From Chara braunii (Eukaryota; Streptophyta; Charophyceae; Charales; Characeae): 26,157 nt of DNA. Under the pieces are notes generated by a model. It was not told the origin of the DNA, did no database searches, and saw nothing but the letters and a program-made list of their open reading frames with translations. Location: positions 1,159,741 through 1,185,897 of the forward strand of contig BFEA01000233.1 in NCBI GenBank assembly GCA_003427395.1, written 5' to 3'. Position 1 is the stretch's first letter; each line of letters opens with the position of its first letter. This document shows, piece by piece, positions 18,154 to 26,157 of the stretch. A program made the position numbers and the translations under genes.

Positions 18154-18156
<3 letters not shown>
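17767..18156. other. Unassigned non-coding stretch
   Basis: No recognisable protein or RNA is present. Two donor-like 'gtaag' strings occur (about 17960 and 17985), without other exon evidence. The longest plus frame (17532-18266) merely joins the homopurine tract with the GT repeat. Confidence 0.4.
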
Positions 18157-18229
<73 letters not shown>

Positions 18230-18258
18230 TGTGTGTGTCTGTGTGTGTGTGTGTGTGC
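18157..18258. repeat. (GT)n microsatellite, lightly interrupted
   Basis: About 100 bp of GT with two 'ct' interruptions near its right end (18229 and 18239). Confidence 0.97.
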
Positions 18259-18483
18259 TGTTTTAAAAGACCCCAGATTCTTTCTCTCATTCCCTTCGCA
18301 AATCATCACAAGCCATCCATAACAAAAAAGTTTAGATAGGCAATATAATAGAAAATGCAAGGTTGGCCACGTTCGTGTGGTTCAGCGCCAAGTGCCCACA
18401 CACCCGTCTGCCGCCAAAGCGGCACACTTGCACATATACATATGTCTACATATACATTTCAAACCATAAGGGGATGGACGGCA

Positions 18484-18710
18484 GAAGGCAACTTACCTAA
18501 GACAGCAGACTACTCCAGCAAGAAGGCACCGACCCGACCCCCTCACTCATTTAGCAAAAACAAACAAATATAACAGCATTGGCATTCCCGACATTCATCT
18601 CAAACTACACACTCGTGTCACTGCCAAAGAGGAGGAAGAAGATAAGAGAACTTACCTAAAACAGAAGACTCCTCCAGCAAGAACGCACCGACCCCCCTGC
18701 TAAGGGTCCG
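18484..18710 (-). repeat. Duplicated segment ending in a splice-donor-like site
   Basis: Two minus-strand copies read ...GGTGCCTTCTTGCTGGAGTA...CTTAG|GTAAGTT (boundary 18497/18496) and ...GGTGCGTTCTTGCTGGAGGA...TTTAG|GTAAGTT (boundary 18656/18655). The AG|GTAAGT context is a near-ideal 5' splice site in both. In one frame the second copy encodes VGAFLLEESSVLG, while the first has a stop at the same place. They could be copies of an exon end, or part of a dispersed repeat that happens to contain the motif. Confidence 0.5.
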
Positions 18711-18921
18711 AAAAAACTGAAGAAGCCTTCCACGCCGGCCCACAAAACATACATTCCCCCCGAAGAGAACTCGTGGCCACCCGTAAACATTGAAACAGCC
18801 CATGCTCTAAAGCAGGGCAAATAATTAGGCCTTGTATAATCAACAAAACCAACAAGACGTATCCAGTGTCTGTGTCTACATTGTCTGTCGAAGACAGGAG
18901 AGATCATCACAACTACAAATA

Positions 18922-19015
18922 TTGATTGACTGATTGCTTGACTGGGTGCTCGCTTGCTTGGTCGATTGGTTGATTGATTGATTGACTGATTGATGGATGA
19001 ACAGATGGATGGACG
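18922..19015. repeat. Impure (GATT)n/(GATG)n tetranucleotide repeat
   Basis: Runs of attgattgactgattg and gattgattgattgactg give way to gatggatg and ggacgg at the right end. Confidence 0.9.
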
Positions 19016-20364
19016 GACTCACCAACTACTTGGGGATTGATTGATCAAACAAGTGGTTGATTAATGATGACAATCATGGATGTGGGGATTACGTTGCGGT
19101 CGTTTAGCCACAACAACGACAATGTTTAACTTTCTCATCATCCCTACGAGTAGCAATTCCGATGATGATGGCATAAATGGTGGCCCCGCACATGTCAGAG
19201 TGCTGAGAACGAGAGTGACATGACCGAGAGTGACACCTACCAGGATCCTCAGACATGCTGCATGCTGCTAATCATCCCCCAACTCCTCTTACAGGCTCAA
19301 CTCTTGCAAGAGCTGACGAAGGACTCTAGCAAACCTCTCGAAGGCAGAGGATACCTTTCTCGGCCTTATGGCTGAAAAATGATAAGTGTAGTATCTGTTC
19401 TGATCAGTTTAATATCTGATCTGTGGTCCATCAGGGTGAAAAAAAAATAAAGAGAGACACAATGCAGAGGGGAAATGCAGAGCTCAAAACTGGATAGTGA
19501 GGTGAACTGGTCGAACAGGACGGGGATTACAGATGACTCGATCGCGCGGTAGTGAATGATCGAGTGACACAAGGTCACACAATTTGCTGCCAGAATGAAG
19601 CAGGTGGTGTGATGACCTAAAGCAGGAGAGATCAATGTCCAATCAGATGGGAGCAAAACGTAATGCACAGGTTTCTAGTACGTATAACCATAATGCCAGA
19701 AGCTAAAGTGATGCTTGAAAAAATAGACAAAAAGAATATCATTGTAGTGACTCCTCTTTCGCTAGCTAGCGAGTGTACAGCCTTTGCTTTTTCCAGCCTA
19801 GAGTATGTTACAAAAGTTTGCTTTGGCTTTGAGGGACCGATCATAAAAGCTCTGTACAAAAAAGAAAAAGAAAAAGGAAAAATTCAGAATGGCTTATAGT
19901 GCACTAGAACAATTTGCTGTGGCCAGGACCAACCTACCCGCATCCCCGGCTGAATGGTAGTTGGAACTCCATCCTTCTTCACACCGGTCTCAGCACTCCC
20001 CTGCTTTGCTAAGGATGCCTGCATGCTCTAACAAGAAGGGTACACAAATTAACACCTCACTCACCACGGAATAGCAGAAGTAGAAACCAGTGGTTATATT
20101 AACCTAGCAGTTGTATTAGCTGTAACGATGGTTCTGGCATTGGCTGTATCCGTAACAGCTGTAGTAGCACAAGTAAGGGACTGGTCACACAGGCCTGTGT
20201 CCTGTGTCAGGCACCAATCTCTTAAACTTCCGGCCTTGACTTCAAGCCAAACTAGTGTTATGAATAACAGTGTCAGGAGGAAGTGTCAGCAAGTGTAAGA
20301 GCTTGGGACCGCTTGCATACACAGAGTCTGGTTGATTGCATGCTATTGTGCTTAGGGGCAGGCT

Positions 20365-20365
<1 letters not shown>
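19016..20365. other. Unassigned non-coding stretch
   Basis: A 78-codon plus frame (19663-19899) reads plausibly (MHRFLVRITIMPEAKVMLEK) but has no domain I know and no supporting signals. A 14-bp perfect palindrome, ACACAGGCCTGTGT, lies near 20187. No mobile element is recognised. Confidence 0.4.

Positions 20366-20366
<1 letters not shown>

Positions 20367-20429
<63 letters not shown>
20367..20429. repeat. (AC)n microsatellite
   Basis: An uninterrupted CA/AC run of about 62 bp. Confidence 0.97.
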
Positions 20430-20430
<1 letters not shown>

Positions 20431-20580
20431 CACATGACGCACTTATTTTCAACAGTCCTGTTTGTTGGGTTTCCCTGAATGCCCTCCCATCATTAAGTGG
20501 CAAGAGGGCAGAGAATTGTCATGACCATTACCAGTAATCAAGTCACAATGCAGCGAGGGAGGTCAATGCACAGCCATACA

Positions 20581-20661
20581 GGGAGAGAAAGGGAGAGAAA
20601 GGGAGAGAAAGGGAGAGAAAGGGAGAGAAAGGGGGAGAAAGGGGGAGGGAGAGAGATGGGA
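20581..20661. repeat. 10-bp purine repeat gggagagaaa
   Basis: Five exact copies of gggagagaaa and one gggggagaaa are followed by worn purine DNA. It is a polypurine tract similar in kind to that at 17630. Confidence 0.95.
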
Positions 20662-20730
20662 TGAGAGACAGGAGCCCAACACCAGCTTTTTCAGGACAAG
20701 CATAAGCACACAGGTCCTGAGAAAACAATC

Positions 20731-20770
20731 CTTACCTCAGCCTGAAGACGGAAGCACCGACGATAGCCAC
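20731..20770 (-). repeat. Third donor-bearing segment
   Basis: The minus strand reads CGTCGGTGCTTCCGTCTTCA...CTGAG|GTAAGG (boundary 20736/20735). It shares 'GTCGGTGC.TTC' and the donor position with the copies at 18484-18710, but the similarity is short. Confidence 0.35.
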
Positions 20771-20823
20771 AGTTTGGAGAGAGAATCGACGAGCACAAGA
20801 AAACAACAAGCACAAGAAAGTCC

Positions 20824-20849
20824 GGAGAAGAAGAAGAAGAAGAAGAAGA
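20824..20849. repeat. (GAA)n trinucleotide repeat
   Basis: About eight tandem aga/gaa units. Confidence 0.95.
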
Positions 20850-21630
20850 TGGGGAAAACACCACCATCAACAATGCAGGCAGATATGATTACTACCAGGC
20901 AGACAAAAAAAACAGCAGACGAAAGACGAGGAAAAGGAGATAGTTCCAAGAACAACATTGTCAAGAAGCCATAAAGAGGACGAAAAGCACATGTCAAGAA
21001 GACGGCAACCACACAGACAGCCCACAGTCAAAGTCAGTAAAAACTGGACCAGGGACCTTCATCTCTGTTTTTTTCTTTTTCTCTGTCTCACTTCTGCCCT
21101 TTGTAATTATTGTCATGTGAGCTATGTGTGTGTGTGTTTTGTACTCACCAAACACAAAACCACAAAAAGGGGTGACTGTGTGTCTGTCGCACTGACGCCA
21201 TAGATTTTGCACCCATCATCATCATGGAGAGCTCTTGCCACCCAGCATGTACAAACCCGGGGCGGGAGAGGGGGCAGGGGGGAGAGGGGGAGGAAAAGGG
21301 GAGGGGGAAGGGGGGGGGGGGGAAGAGAAAGGGCGCCGTTTTGGGAGCAACATTACATGACTTGGGACCGAGCCCCACTGTCCAAAGAAACACTGGCCAT
21401 GCGTCCCACAATACCGAAGGTGGGGTGCCCAACTGGTGGAGCCCTGGTAAACTACAGTTATGGACCGGGTTTTGGAAAATCAAATTGTCTGCTGCTGAGC
21501 AGACCATTCGACAATATCTGGTTATGGACGGGAGGGATGATATGCACTGCCCCTGCCATTTGGAAAAAATGTGCTGTCAGGTGCCCATGGCCGGTCGCAG
21601 GGTGGTTGGGGCCCTCGCTGCAGGTGGTCA
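20850..21630. other. Unassigned stretch with a G-rich purine patch
   Basis: A purine-rich patch with a 13-G run (about 21260-21330) explains the Gly/Arg-rich open frames. The rest resembles no known family. The text 'accgagccccactgtcc' near 21367 recurs as 'gctgagccccaccgtcc' near 22722, so worn repeats extend into this region. Confidence 0.4.
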
Positions 21631-21735
21631 GTGTTTTCATGAAATTCTGAGTGCGCCAACTTTGGCAATTTTTAGCTCTCTTCTGAGAACAAACAAGATC
21701 GTAGATTGAGTGCTGAACTTTCCGAGAAAGGAAAG
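21631..21735. repeat. Dispersed repeat, copy 1 (partner at 23029)
   Basis: It shares 'ttctgagtg.gcc.actt.ggc.attttt' and 'gtagattgagtgctga.ctttcc.agaaa' with 23029-23130, in the same orientation. The function is unknown. Confidence 0.85.
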
Positions 21736-22379
21736 TCAGTGCGGTGTAGAAGGCGCTGGGAGGATTGAGGATACATTGTATAGCCGAAATAAGTTTAGGG
21801 AGCAAGGTACATAGAGACAGTGAATGACATGGGGGCTAGGTAAGAGGAAGGTACAGTGAGGAATGACAAGGTAACCCAAACAGGTTAAGACCGATAGCAT
21901 GATAACTGGACAAAGGTATATTAAGTAGGAAGTGATGATTCAATAGTCTGTGGAGGTTGATAGGCGTCCTGAGGGACTGCCAGGGAGGGGAGGCCCCTTC
22001 CCGCGCCTCGACTCTCTGAGGGTCCCCCTGCTGCATGTCTGGGTGTTGCTAGGAAGCCTCCCAGCCAGCAGGGTGGCCCCCAGAGAAAGACCATGGTTTC
22101 GGGGGGTGGGCCCCCTCTAGCAGGTCCCCCCTTGGTAGACGATCAATGCCACAAGGGTTGGGCTGTTCCGCTTTTTTCTGATCTGATCTCCCCCCTTTCT
22201 TTGGATGTACAAACATGCTTGCTGGTGATAAGTAATCAGACTGCTGCCCCCCAGAATAGAAGGGGCTTTGTGTTTGAAAAAAAAAAAAAAAAACATCTGC
22301 ATGCTTAAGAAATCTGGCAGCAAAAGTGCGCATTTTTTCCCCTCCCCGCCGCTACCAGTAGCCCCACATCTTTTTGGGT

Positions 22380-22575
22380 TGGTCGTTCGATTTGCTTCAG
22401 GGCCAGCGGTGGTTCACAGCGAAGTGTTTGCACGCCCGTCTGGCGAATCTCATTACGCCCAAAGTTTGGACCACGGGTGTTCCAATTACCACAGTTGTTT
22501 CCGTCAGTGGGGCACGTCATCCTGCGGTATTGCACTTCTCAATTTTTACAAAACCGGGCCATTATGGGTTCTCGG
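22380..22575. repeat. Dispersed repeat copy related to 24858-25010
   Basis: Shared landmarks in order are 'tgcttcagg', a 'c.gcggtggtt' or 'ctggcagttt' box, 'tttggacca.gg.cgt', 'cca.tta', 'ccgtttcc' and 'ggagcacgt', then 'attttacatta' or a variant. A third, shorter copy lies at 24787-24845. Confidence 0.7.
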
Positions 22576-23028
22576 CCGGGGCGGTTTCTGGCGTATTGTA
22601 ATCCGGTTTAAACACTAACCGGTTTGTGCGCTGACAGTGGGGCTCACCCGTTACGCAGATGAAGGGACCTTTTTCTGTTCTTGCATGACTCACATCTACG
22701 GAGGAACTGGGTTGCAGGTGGGGCTGAGCCCCACCGTCCGGAATTTGGCTGGTAATGCAGTAATTAACCAGGTATGTTGCCAAATGGGATTGTGCCCAAT
22801 GTGTCACATTTTCGGTATTGTGGTTTTCCCAAAATCACATACCGCTGAAAAATCCTCGCAAAGTACGGTAATGGACCAAGGAAAATAAAAAAAAGTGGGC
22901 TCCTCAGTATCCTGTATCCTATACGGCAAGAAACGGTGATGGACCGGGAAGTGGACACCCACAAGGTCTCCAAGCGTGATGATTACACCACAACTGACCG
23001 TAGAGCGCCCAAGGCAGCCATGGGGAGT
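22576..23028. other. Unassigned worn repeat DNA
   Basis: It contains a small palindromic string (ccggtttaaacactaaccgg, 22601-22620) of the same style as the TTAA element ends, but no pair of ends can be defined. No gene is recognised. Confidence 0.4.
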
Positions 23029-23130
23029 TGGAAGCGTTTCACAAGCTTCTGAGTGTGCCTACTTCGGCGATTTTTGGCGTTCCAATAAAAATCAGGGATG
23101 TAGATTGAGTGCTGATCTTTCCAAGAAAAA
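23029..23130. repeat. Dispersed repeat, copy 2 (partner at 21631)
   Basis: See 21631-21735. The copy is followed by A-rich sequence (23120-23160). Confidence 0.85.
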
Positions 23131-23209
23131 AAACTTTAGGGAGGAAAAAAAAAAAAAACACCAATCAAAATTCCTGCAGCCCGTTCGTTCATCATTGTAG
23201 CCGGGCTTG

Positions 23210-23246
23210 TTAACCGCCACAACTTTCGGAGGTACTAGTGGTTTAA
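23210..23246. repeat. Isolated pair of TTAA element-like ends
   Basis: TTAAccgccac and, 20 bp on, the inverted end ggtactagtggtTTAA face each other. They may be an internally deleted relic or a chance pairing. Confidence 0.3.
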
Positions 23247-23413
23247 GAATGGTGCCCGTTTCATATAAATCATGGGTTGATTGAATTTTGAAATCAAGAG
23301 GCAGAATTAGAAGGGATTAAAAGAATCAGCGGTAGCCGGGGAGCACTTCAATCCTTCAAAACAAAAATAATCAACGCTGCTGTCTCAGAAGCCCTTGACC
23401 ATAATGAAGAAGT

Positions 23414-23590
23414 GTTGAAGGGGGTGCTGTTGAAAGGGGTCCTTGACGTAAGGGATACAGGACCCGGTTTCCAGTTATTCAATAAAAAGTGTTGTTTCAA
23501 CCACCAGTTCACACAACCCTAAGAAGACAAAGCTACCTTCCAAGGCTCACGAGCCTGCAACCGCGCATTTTCAAAGTGGCCTGCCGCGAA
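23414..23590. repeat. Module M, copy 1, without insertion
   Basis: Two 15-bp units (gttgaagggggtgct and gttgaaaggggtcct) are followed by tgacgtaaggga, ggtttccagttattcaataa with an AATAAA signal, tgttgtttcaaccaccagtt and acaaccctaag, through to tttcaaagtggcctgcc. The same order is found in copy 2 (23598-23743 plus 24482-24570), where 738 bp interrupt it at TTAA. Confidence 0.88.
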
Positions 23591-23597
23591 GGGAAGA

Positions 23598-23687
23598 GTT
23601 GAAAGAGGTTCTCTTGAGGGGGGTTCTGTTGAAAGGGGTTCTGTTGAAAGGGGTTCTGTTGAGGGGGGGGTTGTTGAAAGGGGTTCC
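23598..23687. repeat. 15-bp minisatellite, six units
   Basis: Six head-to-tail units of the gttgaaaggggttct type lie at exact 15-bp spacing. They belong to copy 2 of module M, and copy 1 has only two units, so the number changed after duplication. Confidence 0.95.
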
Positions 23688-23743
23688 TGACGTAAGGGAC
23701 ACTGGAGCCGGTTTCCAGTTATTCAATAAAAAGTGTTGTTTAA
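23688..23743. repeat. Module M, copy 2, left part
   Basis: tgacgtaagggacactgg, ggtttccagttattcaataa and aaagtgttgtttaa match copy 1, ending at the TTAA (23740-23743) where the TTAA elements begin. Confidence 0.88.
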
Positions 23744-24330
23744 ACCACCACTACCCCAGCCGTCCTAAACTGGGGGGGACCGGTAGCAGAGGTTCATGAG
23801 GACTACCAGTAGCACAGTGGGGAGAACCCGCCGAGCGGCAAAAATGGAAAATGTGTCGGATTGCTGCCGCGATTTATTTCGTGGTTGAAACGATTTTTAT
23901 TTTATTTTTTTTAATATTTTTCCTGGATACATCACGGCCAAATCTACAGACCCTGCAATTTTCAGAGCTCTTGCGTCATTATTCTGAGCGCAAAAAATTG
24001 CAGAAGTCGGGGTACTTTTTCCGTCCGCCCAAAAGTGGTAGAGTGGCAAAAATGGAAAATGCAACGAATCAGCGCGACACTCGTTTGGCGGTCTAAACTT
24101 TTTTATTTTATTTTTCTGATATATTTCCTGGATAGATCACAACCTAATCTACAGGATATCCAATTTCCAGATTTTTTTTGTTAGTTTTTCTGACCGTGAA
24201 AAATTGCCAAAGTTGGCGCTCGAAAATTGCAGGACTGGCCCTGCCTGCTCCCGCCAGTTGCCGCCCTACTGTTTTCCGCGGCCCTAACTCCCCCGAAATC
24301 CGACTTTAAGCCGGCGTGGGTAGCGGTGGT
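23744..24330. mobile_element. TTAA-bounded DNA element, 587 bp
   Basis: It is flanked by TTAA at 23740-23743 and 24331-24334. The ends are inverted: ACCACCACTACCCCAGCCG on the left against ACCACCGCTACCCACGCCGG read inward from the right, matching at 23 of the first 30 positions. Inside are two tandem copies of a unit of about 208 bp. There is no open frame that could be a transposase (the longest, 81 codons at 23851-24096, has no recognisable domain), so it would depend on an enzyme made elsewhere. Confidence 0.68.
23837..24240. repeat. 208-bp tandem dimer inside the TTAA element
   Basis: The units start at ggcaaaaatggaaaatg (23837 and 24045) and share 'ttttattttatttttt', 'tcctggata.atcac' and 'aatctacag' (23941 and 24146), then 'caattt.cag' and 'aaaattgc..aagt'. 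Confidence 0.88.
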
Positions 24331-24334
24331 TTAA

Positions 24335-24477
24335 ACCACCAGTACTTGGGCGACGCCTTAGCGTTAACGCTATGCGATTTCCGCGGCCGGCGGGCCGTCG
24401 ATAAATCGAATCTACAGCCCGCGCTGCTTTGAGATTTGGGCAGCCGGCGCGGCGCACAGTACCCAAGTACTGGTGGT
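24335..24477. mobile_element. TTAA-bounded foldback element, 143 bp
   Basis: It is flanked by TTAA (24331-24334 and 24478-24481). Its ends ACCACCAGTACTTGGG are perfect inverted repeats over 16 bp. With the flanks, a 26-bp arm (24325-24350) is exactly complementary to 24462-24487, and each arm contains the 16-bp palindrome GGTGGTTTAAACCACC. The GC-rich interior has a further palindrome, AGCGTTAACGCT (24360-24371), and the shared motif AATCTACAG (24409-24417). It shares one TTAA with the 587-bp element on its left. Confidence 0.75.
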
Positions 24478-24481
24478 TTAA

Positions 24482-24573
24482 ACCACCAGTTCAGACAACC
24501 CTAAGTTGAGGAAGCTATACCTTCCAAGGCGAGCGAGCCTGCAACTGCACATTTTCAAAGTGGCCTGCCACGT
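24482..24573. repeat. Module M, copy 2, right part
   Basis: accaccagttcagacaaccc, aagctataccttccaaggcg and tttcaaagtggcctgcc continue the module interrupted at 23743. The match to 23500-23590 is close. Confidence 0.88.
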
Positions 24574-24786
24574 TCATCACAGGCCCACACCCAAATGGAA
24601 AAGCCCTTGCTGCGTAAACCTGTAAGAGCACTACTCTGCTTCGGGTGAACTGACGATTTAAAAAAAAAAAAGAAAAATGGTTTCCGGTTTATTCAATAAA
24701 AAGTGGTGTTCAGAAAAAGAAGAAGAACATGGTAGTCACACGCCTCTTTGGGTCGGTGGAAAAATGTGTGTGATGGTTGAATCAGT
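24574..24786. other. Unassigned stretch with a third fragment of module M
   Basis: ggtttccggtttattcaata and aaaagtggtgttcag (about 24679-24713) match the middle of module M. The rest is unrecognised. Confidence 0.5.
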
Positions 24787-25110
24787 TCTGCGTCAGGGGC
24801 ACTGGTAGTTTTACCAGGGTGCCTGTGCACATTTGGACCACGGAAAAGATGTGACGGGTCGTTTTTTTTTCTGCTTCAGGAACACTGGCAGTTTAACCGC
24901 CGAGGTGTCTGCGCAAATTTGGACCATGGACGTCCCATTACAGCGGCCGTTTCCTTCACTTGGAGCACGTCTTTTGCATTTTGACTTTTACATTATTGGC
25001 CCATTAGTAGCACATATGAGGTAACCGGAAAGCTGCCATTGCAGCTACTCTATTTATAGCCTTGGTTGTTCGCATTTACCATTGCGATATTTTTTTAAGA
25101 CAGTGGGGCT
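24787..25110. repeat. Worn dispersed repeats with 'actggtagtttta' boxes
   Basis: Two direct copies of a unit, 'tgc.tcagg..cactgg.agttt.acc....gtg.ctg.gca.atttggacca.gg', start at about 24789 and 24876. From about 24988 the sequence ('tttacattattggcccatta...cattgcag.ctactcta...gttgttcgcatttaccatt') recurs at about 25404. Confidence 0.7.
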
Positions 25111-25124
25111 CGGCCCTCAGTTAA

Positions 25125-25316
25125 ACCGCCAATACACGGCCCTAGCCTTGCAGAAAAACCAACTACCATAGTCGCCACCGCACTGTAGCAATGGCTCGGC
25201 CTACCGGACCACGATGGCTGGCGGCGCCAGCCAAAAAATAAAAGAAGTGCACCGCTGGCGGTTCGGAAAAGCTTGGCAGATAGTGGAGCGCCTCCAGGCC
25301 CGGATGTACTGGTAGT
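25125..25316. mobile_element. Possible fourth TTAA-bounded element, 192 bp
   Basis: It is flanked by TTAA (25121-25124 and 25317-25320). The ends are ACCGCCAATACA and, inward from the right, ACTACCAGTACA, matching at 9 of 12. The middle holds a hairpin with 8-bp arms (tggctggcggcgccagcca, 25215-25233). No empty site is seen, so this call is weaker than the other three. Confidence 0.42.
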
Positions 25317-25403
25317 TTAAGGATATATCACAAGCGAAATTCCTCGACAAAGGAGTATTTTCTTCAGCATCAGCAGTGACAGCACAGAGACCCATTTCGA
25401 TTT

Positions 25404-25520
25404 CTACAATACCGGCTCATCACTGGGCATATGGGGTACCGAAAAATTGGCATTGCGGCTATTCTAATAGCTGCAGTTGTTGGCATTTAGCATTACGGTT
25501 GTTCTTTTTCCTTTTTGAAT
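25404..25520. repeat. Dispersed repeat, second copy of 24988-25095
   Basis: It shares 'tctacaataccggctcat' (variant 'tttacattattggcccat'), 'catatgggg.acc' and 'cattgcggctattctaatag', then 'gttgttggcatttagcatta' with the earlier copy, in the same orientation. Confidence 0.8.
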
Positions 25521-25685
25521 CTCCAAGCTGGGGATTTCACGTGAGGGGGTCCCCTCAAGTGGGCCCCCTGTGAAGGCTCCATCTATTGGTGGAAAGCATC
25601 ACCTGCTGGACACTGGATCCCCCATCCCATTAACATTTCACAGTGAGGTGTTTTTGTGTTTTCAATCAAGGTTGTTACTCAGGTT

Positions 25686-26087
25686 AGTGCCAGGGTTTAG
25701 GGCGGCATCTGACTCCCTACCGCCAAGGGTATCCAATTCAGGTGACGGTTCTGGAGGTTCTCCTTCGTCCTGGGACACTGTCTATATTAGGGCCTCGCCG
25801 CACAAACAAAAAAAGAAAAACAAAAAACGAGTGCATCTGCTCAGGAACTGTGGCAAAATACATTCGTTACTATTTATAGCAAACCGATGAACCTGTCCAT
25901 TTTCTGTGGGAAGATGCACTCTGTTTCTTTCTTCGTTAGGGTCTAGGGGGCCATCTGATGCTCTGCCACCAAGGGTATCCAATCCACGTGACGGTTCTGG
26001 AGGTTCTCCTTCGGCCTGGTACACTGTCTATTAGGACCTCACCGCACAAACGAAAAAAGAAAAAGAAAAAAATGAGGCAAAATACTA
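25686..26087. repeat. Direct repeat pair with A-rich tails
   Basis: The copies at about 25686-25864 and 25934-26087 share 'catctga', 'ccaagggtatccaat', 'gtgacggttctggaggttct', 'gacctcaccgcacaaac' (with changes), an impure A-run and 'ggcaaaatac'. The A-rich stretch would suit a retroposon tail, but sharing of sequence beyond it suggests a segmental duplication. Confidence 0.85.
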
Positions 26088-26157
26088 GGGCGATATCCCG
26101 GCCGCCCGGGTCCTGATGTCACGCCCGGATTGGCGACCGGGTGACCGGCCGGGCATG
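26088..26157. other. GC-rich palindrome-laden edge
   Basis: Repeated CCGGGC, CCCGG and GACCGG strings with several short inverted repeats run to the window end. The nature of this stretch cannot be judged from what is inside. Confidence 0.3.

Noticed and set aside
17532-18266. 244-codon plus-strand ORF, the longest in the window
   Set aside because: It joins a homopurine tract (Arg/Glu/Gly/Lys) to a GT repeat (Cys-Val) with unrecognised sequence between. The length comes from low-complexity DNA.
19663-19899. 78-codon plus-strand ORF as a gene
   Set aside because: It has no domain, no promoter or splice support and a weak start context. ORFs of this length occur by chance all over the window.

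Overview
The window looks like non-coding, repeat-dense nuclear DNA of a green-lineage eukaryote. It has no operons, no dense ORFs and no convincing intact host gene. It holds a degenerate LTR retrotransposon, retrocopies, microsatellites and many layered tandem and dispersed duplications. A U6 snRNA retrocopy at 2718-2813 has a plant-type 3' end (AATCGAGAAATGGTCC), which points to Viridiplantae. The Gag and Pol wording and the repeat style would fit a large-genome streptophyte alga such as Chara, but that is only a guess.

Layout. 1-2650: microsatellite, a 12-bp minisatellite, C-runs, an uninterrupted 90-nt poly-G run, and a TATA-like site ahead of a doubtful 85-codon ORF. 2650-3010: a tandem array of an 'agaagaaaaacagtc' unit, into which a U6 retrocopy inserted with 13-bp target duplications. 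3029-13131: a decayed Ty3/gypsy element on the minus strand with two LTRs (3029-3952 and 12049-13131), PBS-like and PPT-like sites, and remnants of Gag, protease, RT, RNase H and integrase. RT and integrase have lost catalytic aspartates. 13143-13525: a tRNA-Asn-like SINE and a second block of the same array. 14015-15890: a strongly diverged minisatellite with a spacing of about 55 bp. 16450-17620: a second SINE copy in reverse and two sets of direct repeats. 17630-20850: homopurine tracts, (GT)n and (AC)n, and three short segments that each end in a minus-strand splice-donor-like site. 21600-26090: a mosaic of diverged dispersed repeats.

The most interesting signal is a set of short elements bounded by TTAA whose ends begin with variants of ACCACCRSTAC: 12406-12552 inside the right LTR, 23744-24330, 24335-24477 and, more weakly, 25125-25316. 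Two of the insertions have an empty-site relative in the same window: the left LTR, and the duplicated module at 23414-23590. This suggests a non-autonomous, TTAA-targeting DNA transposon family, piggyBac-like in its target choice. No transposase is visible, so the family assignment is inference.

Relative order of events: the LTR element came first, then a TTAA element entered its right LTR, then the promoter-like segment of that LTR was duplicated in tandem with a breakpoint inside the TTAA element.
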